Of a stretch of DNA of 64,000 nt, positions 37,124 to 44,415 are shown one piece after another. The translations under genes were made by a program, and so were the position numbers. The DNA comes from Compostimonas suwonensis (GTDB lineage: Bacteria > Actinomycetota > Actinomycetes > Actinomycetales > Microbacteriaceae), in assembly GCF_002797855.1 (NCBI RefSeq), contig NZ_PGFB01000002.1, positions 310,001 through 374,000 on the forward strand. The letters run 5' to 3'. A model generated the notes under the pieces. The model ran no database searches, was not told the origin of the DNA, and saw only the letters and a list, made by a program, of their open reading frames with translations. Numbering within the stretch: the stretch's first letter is position 1; every line of letters starts with the position of its first letter.

Positions 37124-37356
37124 ACCCTCGAGGCTACCGGTCACACCGCGCGACCTCCTATGCGTCTCCCTTCGTTCCGGGAGCTGCTGGCCCCGGCGCG
37201 TCGACCTGCCCGGGACTTCGCTCGCGCTCTCGTCCTCAACGCTGCCGCCGTTTCCGGAGAACGTCTGTCGTCTCCCCCCAATGCAGGGATCTTGCTGCGC
37301 GTACCGAGAGGCGGATACGCTCACCACCGACGGGAACGAGCGCAGAGGGGATTCCG

Positions 37357-37542
37357 ATGGGCGGCTCAGAGGACTCGTGGACGAAACCCGTGTTCAAACA
37401 GGGCGAGACCTACAAGAAGCACTACCGCGACCATGACGCGCCCCCAGCAGAGGCGCCGGCTCCCGCTGAGCAACCCGCAGAGCCTTACGGGCTTCCGCCC
37501 GACGACGACGACGCGAACGACACGCATGACCACGCTGAGTGA
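37357..37542 (+). CDS. Small acidic hypothetical protein
   Basis: A 61-residue protein, MGGSEDSWTKPVFKQGETYK at the start, then Pro/Ala/Glu-rich and ending PPDDDDANDTHDHAE. AGAGGGG precedes the ATG. It overlaps the next gene by 17 nt. Likely disordered; no family recognised. It opens a three-gene cluster with a membrane protein and an orphan ParA. The 233 bp before it show no gene. Confidence 0.55.
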   Translation: MGGSEDSWTKPVFKQGETYKKHYRDHDAPPAEAPAPAEQPAEPYGLPPDDDDANDTHDHAE

Positions 37543-37993
37543 AGACGAGCTGGCGGTCAAGGCGAAACAGCTGGAGCTGATCGGAGTCGAGCTCGATCGG
37601 GAGATCGGCTCGCACATCGCTCGGGCGGGTGCCATGGAGCAGCGTGCCACCATCCTCGTCGGAGCGGCCAGCGTGGTCGGAGCACTCCAGGTCACAACGG
37701 ATCTCTCGTGGACGACCGTCGTCAACCTCGCGCTCAGCTTCCTCGCCGCGGTGTCGGGGGTGATCATCGTCTTCCCGCGCCGTGGTCGTGCCCTCGATAT
37801 GCGAGCCGTGCGAGACGGCATCCTGGCCATGCCGCTCCACAAGGGCGAGTACCGACTGATCGACGAGAAGCTCGACATCCTCGACAAGGACGAACACTGG
37901 CTGACCGTGCGAGGCTGGATCGCCCGGGCGGGCTTCGTCGCACTCGCCCTCGGCATCGTCGTTACGCTCGTCGCCGCCCTGACCCCGGCGTGA
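37526..37993 (+). CDS. Hypothetical two/three-helix membrane protein
   Basis: A 155-residue protein. Residues 1-45 are a charged helix (DELAVKAKQLELIGVELDRE), then TILVGAASVVGALQVTT and TTVVNLALSFLAAVSGVIIV are helices, followed by a cytoplasmic loop and a last helix AGFVALALGIVVTLVAAL. It resembles SLATT-like or pore-associated small membrane proteins in layout, but no motif proves this. Overlaps the 61-residue gene and precedes parA by 41 bp. Confidence 0.7.
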   Translation: MTTLSEDELAVKAKQLELIGVELDREIGSHIARAGAMEQRATILVGAASVVGALQVTTDLSWTTVVNLALSFLAAVSGVIIVFPRRGRALDMRAVRDGILAMPLHKGEYRLIDEKLDILDKDEHWLTVRGWIARAGFVALALGIVVTLVAALTPA

Positions 37994-38034
37994 ACCGCTC
38001 GATCGCGACGGTCCGCGCGGCCTAGGATGTGGGC

Positions 38035-38796
38035 ATGAAGGTGGTCGCGGTCTACAGCATCAAAGGCGGGGTGGGCAAGACGACGGCCGCCGTCAATCTG
38101 GCCTGGGAGGCGGCACGCGACTTCCGCGCGCTGCTCTGGGATCTCGACCCGCAGGGTGCGGCGACGTATCTGCTCCAGGTCAAGCCCAAGCTCAAGGGCG
38201 GCGTCGACTCCCTCGTCAGCGGCAAGACCCGCACGACGGCCGCCATCCGCTCGACGGAGTACGAGCACCTCGACGTTCTGCCCGCCGACGACAGCTACCG
38301 CGAGCTCGACCTCGTGTTCGACGCTGCGAAGAAGTCCACTCAGCGCATCGAGAAGATTCTGGATGCCGTCTCTCACGACTACGACGTCGTCATCCTCGAC
38401 TGCCCGCCGGGCGCTTCCCTCGTCGCGGAGAACGCGTTGCGCGCCGCCGACGCCGTCGTCGTGCCGCTCGTCCCTTCCCCCCTCTCGCTCCGCTCCCTCG
38501 AGCAGGTGAAGAGCATCGTCGCCGACTCCGTGCGTCCGGCCCCGATCGTCGGATTCCTCTCGATGGTCGACCGGCGGAAGACCTCACATCGCGAGGCCGT
38601 CGTGAATCTGCCCGGCCGGAACGCCGAGGTGACCGACATCGTCGTCCCCGCGACCGTGACGATCGAGCGGATGGGCGCCGAGCGCGCGCCCGTCGCGGCT
38701 TTCGCGCCCCGCTCGGAAGCTGCCCAGGCGTATGCGGAGCTGTCGAAGCGGGTGCTCTTGCTCCTCAAGGCGAAGAAGGGCAAGAGCAAGCATTGA
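38035..38796 (+). CDS. ParA/Soj-family ATPase without a ParB partner
   Basis: A 253-residue deviant-Walker ATPase. KVVAVYSIKGGVGKTTAAVN carries the KGGVGKTT motif with the signature Lys, followed by LLWDLDPQGAATYLLQ and VVILDCPPGASLVAENALR. Members bind DNA or membranes and position cargo. There is no parB or parS-like gene beside it, and chromosomal parAB normally sits near the origin, so this is an orphan. The ATG 38035 is 6 nt after TAGGAT; an in-frame GTG at 38029 is less likely. Forms a cluster with the two small genes upstream. Confidence 0.85.
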   Translation: MKVVAVYSIKGGVGKTTAAVNLAWEAARDFRALLWDLDPQGAATYLLQVKPKLKGGVDSLVSGKTRTTAAIRSTEYEHLDVLPADDSYRELDLVFDAAKKSTQRIEKILDAVSHDYDVVILDCPPGASLVAENALRAADAVVVPLVPSPLSLRSLEQVKSIVADSVRPAPIVGFLSMVDRRKTSHREAVVNLPGRNAEVTDIVVPATVTIERMGAERAPVAAFAPRSEAAQAYAELSKRVLLLLKAKKGKSKH

Positions 38797-38997
38797 TCGC
38801 CTTGCGCGTCTGAACCCGCCGGAGATCAACTCGGCTCGGAGCAGAGCCGCTGCCCCGATGACGACGAAGTACGACCCATCCTGCGCCAGATGATGGACCA
38901 GATGGACAACACCGCCGTGACGCTGCGTAGAACCCCTGCCTGCACCCAGGGAGCGTGCGATCCTCAATCGGGGCCACGCGGACGACCCCGGTCACAG

Positions 38998-39258
38998 TCA
39001 GTCCTTCTCGCTCCTCAGCGCGATGCCCAGCGCCAGGAACGTCGGCGCCCATTGCCCGACGAAGATCCCCCAGCGATCCGACTGCGACTTGCTGTCTTTC
39101 TTTCCTCGTGAGATCAGCCACGACAGCAGCGAGATCCCGATGGACACGAATCCGGCAGTGTAGGCGTGACCGCTTCGCACACCCCAGCTCGAGAGCACAC
39201 GAACCGGGTTCCATGCTGTAGCCTCGGCGGCCTTCTGAACATCTTTCTTGCCGACCAT
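38998..39258 (-). CDS. Small hypothetical protein with one or two membrane segments
   Basis: An 86-residue protein starting MVGKKDVQKAAEATAWNPVR; GGAAGGAG lies 9 nt before ATG 39258, a strong ribosome site. AYTAGFVSIGISLLSWLIS is a membrane helix and WGIFVGQWAPTFLALGIALR a possible second one. Function unknown. The stretch 38797-38997 between it and parA holds only a weak 6-bp stem at 38832-38849. Confidence 0.6.
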   Translation of the reverse strand: MVGKKDVQKAAEATAWNPVRVLSSWGVRSGHAYTAGFVSIGISLLSWLISRGKKDSKSQSDRWGIFVGQWAPTFLALGIALRSEKD

Positions 39259-39346
39259 CAGTTCAACTCCTTCCAGTGAACGACACAAGCGTCGTCACGG
39301 ATAGGACGAGGGCACAAGCTCATCCGTCACAAGGTCGCTCGACGAT

Positions 39347-39401
39347 GTCGCGACTCAGATGTCTCCTGTAACCCGATGTCCCCCACTCATCACACCGGTG
39401 G
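39347..39401. repeat. IS-end or att-like sequence, copy A
   Basis: GTCGCGACTCAG at 39347-39358, ACTCATCACA at 39385-39394 and GGTGG at 39397-39401 recur in the same order and orientation at 42420-42465, next to tRNA-Ala. The middle differs by small insertions. This lies in the 286-bp gap 39259-39544, which holds no gene and otherwise only the tetR operator. Confidence 0.6.
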
Positions 39402-39508
39402 GCCCCTCCTGCGCTCGTATCGAAACCCTGCCGAGGCAGCGACGCAGTGGTCATGGACTCTCTTCGATCACCGCCTGCGGTCACGTCGCTTGACCACGCT
39501 CGGATCAG

Positions 39509-39528
39509 TTGACTACAGTCAAACTGTA
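39509..39528. promoter_or_regulatory. Overlapping palindromic operator before tetR/glycosyltransferase operon
   Basis: TTGACT-AC-AGTCAA (39509-39522) and TACAGT-CAA-ACTGTA (39514-39528) are two overlapping perfect inverted repeats 17 bp before the TetR start codon. This is a typical TetR autoregulatory site. Confidence 0.65.
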
Positions 39529-39544
39529 ATCATCTGGAGGAACC

Positions 39545-40204
39545 ATGTCTGACGGGGCGGTGCGCTATCCGAAGCGGTCGGCGCAGGCGGCGAGGACGCG
39601 TGCGACCATCATCGCCGCCGCCGGCGAGCTGTTCGGCGAGCTGGGTTATGCGGGGACGACGATGAAGGCGATCGCGAGAAGGGCGAGAGTCTCGGTGGAG
39701 TCGGTGTACCTGGCGGGATCGAAGTCTGCACTGCTGGCCACTGCGATGACCGTCGCCTTCACCGGTACGGAAAGCGACCGGCCGTTGGCGGAGGAGCCGG
39801 GCTATGCGGCGGTATTCGCGAACGAGGATGTCGGTGAGGCGCTGGACAGCTATGTCGATGTGGTGAGTGTGTCGATCGCCCGGTCGGACCCGTTGTGGCG
39901 AACCGCTCGGGCAGCCGCCGATGCCGAGCCGGAAATCCGGCGATTGATGGACGAGGCTCTCGCACGTCGCCGGTCGGATCTGGCAATGACCGGACCGTGG
40001 CTGGTATCTCGCGGTGTGATCACGCCAGACCTGATCGAGAGCGCAAACGCGACGCTCTCGGCTCTCGTATCGCACGAGGTGTATGAGCACCTCGTGGACG
40101 AGTTCGGCTGGACGCTGGAACAGTACGTCGAGTGGTTGCGGACCGTGATCCGCCGAGTGATCCTCGACCAGCCGGGAGATGTCGTCGAACGGAGCGAATC
40201 GTGA
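39545..40204 (+). CDS. TetR/AcrR family regulator of the glycosyltransferase operon
   Basis: A 219-residue TetR protein. HTH: RTRATIIAAAGELFGELGYAG followed by MKAIARRARVSVESVYLAGSK, residues about 15-60. The C-terminal domain is variable. A good ribosome site GGAGG precedes ATG 39545. The stop overlaps the glycosyltransferase start as GTGA, so it is in one operon with the gene it probably controls. Confidence 0.9.
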   Translation: MSDGAVRYPKRSAQAARTRATIIAAAGELFGELGYAGTTMKAIARRARVSVESVYLAGSKSALLATAMTVAFTGTESDRPLAEEPGYAAVFANEDVGEALDSYVDVVSVSIARSDPLWRTARAAADAEPEIRRLMDEALARRRSDLAMTGPWLVSRGVITPDLIESANATLSALVSHEVYEHLVDEFGWTLEQYVEWLRTVIRRVILDQPGDVVERSES

Positions 40205-41499
40205 CAACAGCATTACTGTGCTCAAATCCGCTGTATGGCCATGTGAATCCGATGCTCGCGGTCGGGCGTGACCTCGCGGCACGGGGAGACCGGGTGATCG
40301 TGCTCACCGGCTCGCGTTTCGAGACGGCGACGTTGGACAGCGGTCTGGAATTCCGTTCCTTTCACGGTGCGGCCGACTTCGATGAGCGCGACCCGGCCTC
40401 GTTCGTCCCGGACGCTCACCGCTACTCGGGGATCGCGCTGTCGCAGTATCAAGTCGAGTCCACCTTCATCCGGCCCATACCAGACCAGTGGAGGGCTCTC
40501 TCCGCGATACTCGCGGAGGAGCAGATCGATGTTGTGCTCATCGACAGCCTCTTCGTCGGCGCGTTGCCGCTGCTGCAGCGCGACCCGGGCAAGCGGCTGC
40601 CGGTGCTCGTGATCGGGATCGGGCCGCTTGCGCAGTTCAGCGTGGACACGCCGCCGGCCAACTCGCGTATCCGGATGGCCTCCGGCCCGGTCGCCCGTGT
40701 GCGCAATCGCCTCCTGAACGAGATGGCGCGGCGGGTGTTCTTCGCACACGCGCAGAGACTCGCCGGGCAGTTGCTCATCGAGGCCGGCGGTCAGAAGCCG
40801 GACGGGTTCGTCATCGAGATCTCCCGGCTGCCCGATCGTTACCTCCAACTCGGCCCGCGTGAGTTCGAGTATGAGCGACGCGACCTGTCCGATAACATCC
40901 GATTCGTCGGTCCGCTCTCATCGGCTCGGACACCCGGCGCCGCCGAAAGCCTGCCGGATTGGTGGGGAGAACTCGGAGACGGCAAACCCATTGTGCACGT
41001 CACTCAGGGCACACTCGACAATCACGACCCCAGTACGGTCATCCGACCCACCATCGACGCCCTCGCGGACCTCGACCTGCACGTTGTGGTCTCCACTGGC
41101 CGAAGCCCGATCGAGTCCGTCGGCCCCCTCCCACCGAATGCCCGGATCGCGGAGTTCCTGCCCTATGACCAGCTACTCCCGCTCTGCGACGTGATGGTCA
41201 CCAATGGCGGGTACGGCGGCACCCTGGCAGCCCTGGCTGCCGGCGTCCCCCTCGTCGTGGCCGGTGCCGCAGAGGACAAGCCCGAGGTCGCCGCACGCGT
41301 GGACTACTTCGGTGTCGGCATAGACCTCCGCACGGGCCGGCCGACCGCACATCAGGTGCGAGCCGCCGTACAGCGGATCCTCCACGATGCATCCTTCCGT
41401 CGACGAGCCGCCACCCTACGCGATGCGATCGCAGGCTACGACCCGTTCAGGAACATCCGGCACGAGATCGACACCGTTCTCACCGAACGGCGTCTCTAA
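40201..41499 (+). CDS. GT-B glycosyltransferase of the macrolide/UDP-glycosyltransferase (MGT) type
   Basis: A 432-residue GT1-family enzyme. N-terminal LLCSNPLYGHVNPMLAVGRDLAARGD is the acceptor-side start with the catalytic His region; VHVTQGTLDN, then IAEFLPYDQLLPLCDVMVTNGGYGGTLAALAAGVPLVVAG is the UDP-sugar-binding signature. Related enzymes glucosylate and inactivate macrolides or other hydrophobic compounds. No biosynthetic genes are near, so detoxification fits better than biosynthesis (inference). GTG 40201 overlaps the tetR stop. Codon use is less GC-extreme than in the neighbouring core genes. Confidence 0.9.
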   Translation: MTTALLCSNPLYGHVNPMLAVGRDLAARGDRVIVLTGSRFETATLDSGLEFRSFHGAADFDERDPASFVPDAHRYSGIALSQYQVESTFIRPIPDQWRALSAILAEEQIDVVLIDSLFVGALPLLQRDPGKRLPVLVIGIGPLAQFSVDTPPANSRIRMASGPVARVRNRLLNEMARRVFFAHAQRLAGQLLIEAGGQKPDGFVIEISRLPDRYLQLGPREFEYERRDLSDNIRFVGPLSSARTPGAAESLPDWWGELGDGKPIVHVTQGTLDNHDPSTVIRPTIDALADLDLHVVVSTGRSPIESVGPLPPNARIAEFLPYDQLLPLCDVMVTNGGYGGTLAALAAGVPLVVAGAAEDKPEVAARVDYFGVGIDLRTGRPTAHQVRAAVQRILHDASFRRRAATLRDAIAGYDPFRNIRHEIDTVLTERRL

Positions 41500-41503
41500 G
41501 ACA

Positions 41504-42163
41504 ATGACCACTATCACATCACGACCAGGGAGAGCAATCTTGTCGAACAACCTCGCTGTCACAGACCAGACGTCCGGAACGCGCCCGCGCTGGAGTATCG
41601 TGGGCGGTGGATCCCTTCTGACAGGCGCACTCGTCCTGCTCGTCGCCACCATCCTCGAGTACTTCGTCTGGCACACCGACACCCTCGCCACGGGAGTGTT
41701 CGTTCTCTTCTCGATCCTCTTCCTCGCGAACATCGTGCTCTACCTGGTCGCGATGGTCGCGCTCGGGTTCGCCGACGGCGGAATCGCCGGCCCTTCGATT
41801 ATCGGGAGGACAGGGCTCGTACTGTTCGGGGTCGGCTGGGCGGTGCAGCAAATCATCTACTGGAGCGGATACTTCACAGGCTCCCTCCCGACCGCCGTCA
41901 CCACACTCAGCATCATCGCCCTCATCGTCACCTACCTCGGCGCGATCGCGGCGGCCGTGGTCATCGCACTGGGCGGGGTCGTCGGCGGCCTCGCCCGATG
42001 GGCGCTCATCATCGGCTTCGCCATCGCCGGCATCTGCGCGGGCATCGCCAACTCGCAGTCCGACCAAGTTCTCACCACAGTGCTGCTGTCGCTCTCCTGC
42101 GTTGCGCAAGCGTTCGTCGGGCTGAGCTACCTGCGATCACGCCGGCGTCCTGCGAGTCTGTGA
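41504..42163 (+). CDS. Hypothetical multi-pass membrane protein
   Basis: A 219-residue protein with six helices, from GGGSLLTGALVLLVATILEYF to VLLSLSCVAQAFVGLSYLR. It starts 4 nt after the glycosyltransferase stop, so it belongs to the operon. ATG 41504 is given; TTG 41540 with AGGGAGAG upstream is a good alternative. Function unknown; may be a transporter or membrane partner. Confidence 0.75.
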   Translation: MTTITSRPGRAILSNNLAVTDQTSGTRPRWSIVGGGSLLTGALVLLVATILEYFVWHTDTLATGVFVLFSILFLANIVLYLVAMVALGFADGGIAGPSIIGRTGLVLFGVGWAVQQIIYWSGYFTGSLPTAVTTLSIIALIVTYLGAIAAAVVIALGGVVGGLARWALIIGFAIAGICAGIANSQSDQVLTTVLLSLSCVAQAFVGLSYLRSRRRPASL

Positions 42164-42211
42164 GCCTGGTCCACTTCGGGCGATCGCCACCCCATTCTTA
42201 TTCTTCACTCT

Positions 42212-42254
42212 TCACAGGGGAACATCGTTCGACCCTCACAGGGGAACATCGTTC
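42212..42254. repeat. Two tandem copies of a 19-bp sequence
   Basis: TCACAGGGGAACATCGTTC occurs at 42212-42230 and 42236-42254, identical, with a 24-bp period. It lies in the 296-bp non-coding stretch between the membrane protein gene and tRNA-Ala. No gene is seen in the stretch. Confidence 0.75.
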
Positions 42255-42377
42255 CTGTCGAGTGCCGACGAAGGCCTCCGACGACCCACCGGATGTGCAC
42301 ACCGAGGACGACACGCCCGAACCATCCAGTCTTTCCAGCCGATACGCCGCAACCACAGCTACTGGCGCCACCAACGA

Positions 42378-42406
42378 CGAGAGCCCGGCCAATGGCCGGG
42401 CTCTCG
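42378..42406 (-). terminator. Terminator of the tRNA-Ala transcript
   Basis: CGAGAGCCCGGCC (42378-42390) and GGCCGGGCTCTCG (42394-42406) pair perfectly with a 3-nt loop, 54 nt downstream of the tRNA on its own strand. No strong T run follows; the very stable stem and position support the call. Confidence 0.7.
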
Positions 42407-42419
42407 AAAAGTGACACAC

Positions 42420-42465
42420 GTCGCGACTCAGGTGAGACCTATGTCTCGACTCATCACAATGGTGG
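42420..42465. repeat. IS-end or att-like sequence, copy B, abutting tRNA-Ala
   Basis: GTCGCGACTCAG (42420-42431), ACTCATCACA (42449-42458) and GGTGG (42461-42465) match copy A at 39347-39401 in order and orientation. The last 6 bases are the tRNA 3' end (CCA and discriminator region). Bounds a roughly 3-kb segment carrying the TetR/glycosyltransferase operon. Confidence 0.55.
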
Positions 42466-42536
42466 ATCCAAGGGGATTCGAACCCCTGACCCCCTGCATG
42501 CCATGCAGGTGCGCTACCGGGCTGCGCCATGGACCC
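42460..42536 (-). tRNA. tRNA-Ala (anticodon GGC)
   Basis: On the minus strand a full cloverleaf of 77 nt with encoded CCA. Acceptor stem GGGTCCA pairs with TGGATCC and contains the G3:U70 wobble that defines alanine. The anticodon stem CCTGC/GCAGG encloses ATGGCAT with anticodon GGC; the T arm is AGGGGTTCGAATCCCCT. It reads GCC, the main Ala codon in this genome. Confidence 0.97.
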
Positions 42537-42675
42537 ATAACCGCTGCTTCGCCTGGCCCGTAAGCCGTTTGAAACAACTTGAATAGATTACTACATCCGA
42601 GAGGGTCGTGTGACACGCTCGGGCTCCGCCGCGGCATCCGGTGTGATCTTCGCAGGGATGACGTTTACTGGAGCC

Positions 42676-43263
42676 ATGAGTGCTGAACCCATCACCGTCT
42701 CGATCACACGCCACGTTTCGCCTGATCGGGCGAAAGAAGTGGCCGCCTGGGCACGCGCAGGGCAAGACCTGCTGAGCGCCTCCCCCGGATACCTCGGATC
42801 CGGTTGGATCCGCCCCGATCCGCAATCGACCGAGTGGCACATGCTCTACAGATTCGCGGATGCCGCGAGCCTCGACGCCTGGGAGAACTCATCCGAGCGC
42901 TCCTGGTGGGTGCAGAGCGCCATGGGCATGGTCGAGGACACCCGCACCGAGCGCCGCACCGGCATCGAGGGCTGGTTCGACCAGCCCACCGGGGTCACCG
43001 TCGTCAACGCCTCCGCGCCCGTGCCGCCGCGCTGGAAGCAGATGGTGAGCATCTTCATCGTGTTCTACCCGGTGAACCTGCTGGCGACCTGGCTCGTCAC
43101 GCCCCTGCTGATCGGGATCTGGCTGCCGCTGCGGGTGCTCATCGTCGTCGCCGCGATCATGCCGATCATGACCTACGCGCTGCTGCCTCTTGTCACGCGA
43201 GCGCTGCGGCCCTGGCTCGTCAATCGGCCGCGAGCACGAACCCGCATCGCGAACCCGCAGTAG
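42676..43263 (+). CDS. Antibiotic biosynthesis monooxygenase (ABM) domain protein with C-terminal membrane helices
   Basis: A 195-residue protein. Residues 3-100 are an ABM ferredoxin-like domain (ITVSITRHVSPDRAKEVAAW, then GYLGSGWIRPD, then EWHMLYRFADAASLDAW). Residues 125-185 carry two helices (MVSIFIVFYPVNLLATWLV and VLIVVAAIMPIMTYALL). This ABM-plus-membrane layout is seen in uncharacterised actinobacterial and proteobacterial proteins. In-frame GTG 42610 and ATG 42658 are alternative starts. Role unknown. Confidence 0.75.
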   Translation: MSAEPITVSITRHVSPDRAKEVAAWARAGQDLLSASPGYLGSGWIRPDPQSTEWHMLYRFADAASLDAWENSSERSWWVQSAMGMVEDTRTERRTGIEGWFDQPTGVTVVNASAPVPPRWKQMVSIFIVFYPVNLLATWLVTPLLIGIWLPLRVLIVVAAIMPIMTYALLPLVTRALRPWLVNRPRARTRIANPQ

Positions 43264-43311
43264 TCGCGCACGCCCTCCTGACTGAGCGCGACTACCGCAG
43301 TCTCGTGGTCG

Positions 43312-43662
43312 TCAGTCGAAGAGCTCGGAGAGCCAGCTCTCCTTCTTCTTCTTGCGGTACTGGCCGTGGTTGTCGTATCCGTTCGAGCCGTAGGAGCCCC
43401 GCTGCTGCTCATAACGCGGCTGCCCCTGGTACGGGGGCTGCGGCGGGTACGGCTGCTGGTAGGCGGGCGCCTGCGGCGGCACGGACGGCGCCGGCGCGGC
43501 CGGCTGGGCTGCCGCCGCAGGACGCTCTGCGGATGCCCGATCGATGATCTTGTCGAGTTCGCCGCGATCCAGCCACACACCCCGGCATTCCGGGCAGTAG
43601 TCGATCTCGATACCGCTGCGCTCGCTCATCACGAGGGTCACGTCGTCGTTGGGGCACTTCAT
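43312..43662 (-). CDS. zf-TFIIB domain protein
   Basis: A 116-residue protein. Residues 1-45 form a zinc-binding domain: MKCPNDDVTLVM, then YCPECRGVWLDRGELDKII, the zf-TFIIB pattern with Cys3 and the CPxC pair. The rest is a Pro/Gln/Tyr-rich disordered tail (QQPYPPQPPYQGQPRYEQQ) ending KKKKESWLSELFD. CAGGAG is upstream of ATG 43662. Function unknown. Confidence 0.85.
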   Translation of the reverse strand: MKCPNDDVTLVMSERSGIEIDYCPECRGVWLDRGELDKIIDRASAERPAAAAQPAAPAPSVPPQAPAYQQPYPPQPPYQGQPRYEQQRGSYGSNGYDNHGQYRKKKKESWLSELFD

Positions 43663-43813
43663 GGTCTGCTCCTGCGTTCGCACGTCGATGGGGTCGAGAC
43701 GAGTAGACCAGGCGAGATCGAGAGAACCCTGATTTGCTGCAGAACCTGCAGCTTTGCCGACGTCGCGGACGGCCCGGGCGCGCCGCCGAGCTCACAACTG
43801 GGCGTCGCTCGAT

Positions 43814-43895
43814 CCGAAATGCAGAAGTTCAGCGGGTCAGCCCCCAGAAGGGCAGGTGATTCCGCCCTCTGGTCCTCGGATCTCCTGCATTTGGG
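43814..43895. repeat. Long imperfect palindrome in a 317-bp intergenic stretch
   Basis: CCGAAATGCAGAAGTTC on the left pairs with the complement of GATCTCCTGCATTTGGG on the right, and CCAGAAGGGC with GCCCTCTGG closer in, giving an interrupted stem of about 30 pairs. It lies in 43663-43979 between the zf-TFIIB and rsfS genes, which holds no gene. Different sequence from the palindromes at 3971 and 55686. Confidence 0.65.
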
Positions 43896-43979
43896 CACGA
43901 GGAACCCACGGCAGAGACGTGACGAGGAGAGACACGCTGACGCTGCGGGCAACGCAGAGGCTTGCGGGAGGCGAGGATC

Positions 43980-44366
43980 CTAGTCGGAGAGCTCGGCCGG
44001 CTCCATGGACGGCAGCACGATCGGAACGACCGGGCAGTCCTTCCAGAGACGCTCGAGCGAGTAGTACATGCGGTCCTCCTCGTGGAAGACGTGCACGACC
44101 AGGTCGCCGAAGTCGATGAGAACCCAGCGGCCCTCGGAGCGGCCCTCACGGCGGAGAGCCTTGACGCCCTGCTCGAGGAGGGCGTCTTCGACGCCGTCGG
44201 CGATCGCCGTCACATTGCGCTCGGAGCGACCCGTGATGAGGAAGAAGACATCGGCGAGAGGCAGCGGGCCGGAGACGTCGAGCGCGACGAGGTCTTCGCC
44301 GCCCTTGCCGTCGGCGGCGGCCGCCGCGAGCTGGAGGAGCTCGACGGTGCGCGCCGTGGCGGTCAT
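43980..44366 (-). CDS. rsfS: Ribosomal silencing factor RsfS
   Basis: A 128-residue RsfS/Iojap protein that binds L14 and keeps subunits apart in starvation. Blocks: GEDLVALDVSGPLPLADVFFLITGRSERNV, RREGRSEGRWVLIDFGDLVVHVFHEEDRMYYSLERLW. Normal length. Last gene of the nadD operon on the minus strand, 49 bp after the Pro-rich gene, the usual nadD-rsfS association. Confidence 0.96.
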   Translation of the reverse strand: MTATARTVELLQLAAAAADGKGGEDLVALDVSGPLPLADVFFLITGRSERNVTAIADGVEDALLEQGVKALRREGRSEGRWVLIDFGDLVVHVFHEEDRMYYSLERLWKDCPVVPIVLPSMEPAELSD

Positions 44367-44415
44367 CGCACGCCCCCGTTCGAGAGGGCGGCGGTGATCG
44401 TGGTGGAGACGAGAA

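Noticed and set aside
38584-38967. Minus-strand frame downstream of parA
   Set aside because: It mostly overlaps parA in antisense and lacks a ribosome site or any family signature.
42164-42459. Possible transposase remnant
   Set aside because: No frame in this stretch carries a DDE or HTH motif; only repeats resembling element ends are seen, so no mobile-element gene is called.
43663-43979. Small protein gene between zf-TFIIB and rsfS
   Set aside because: Frames here cross the palindrome at 43814-43895 and show no start signal or conserved composition.
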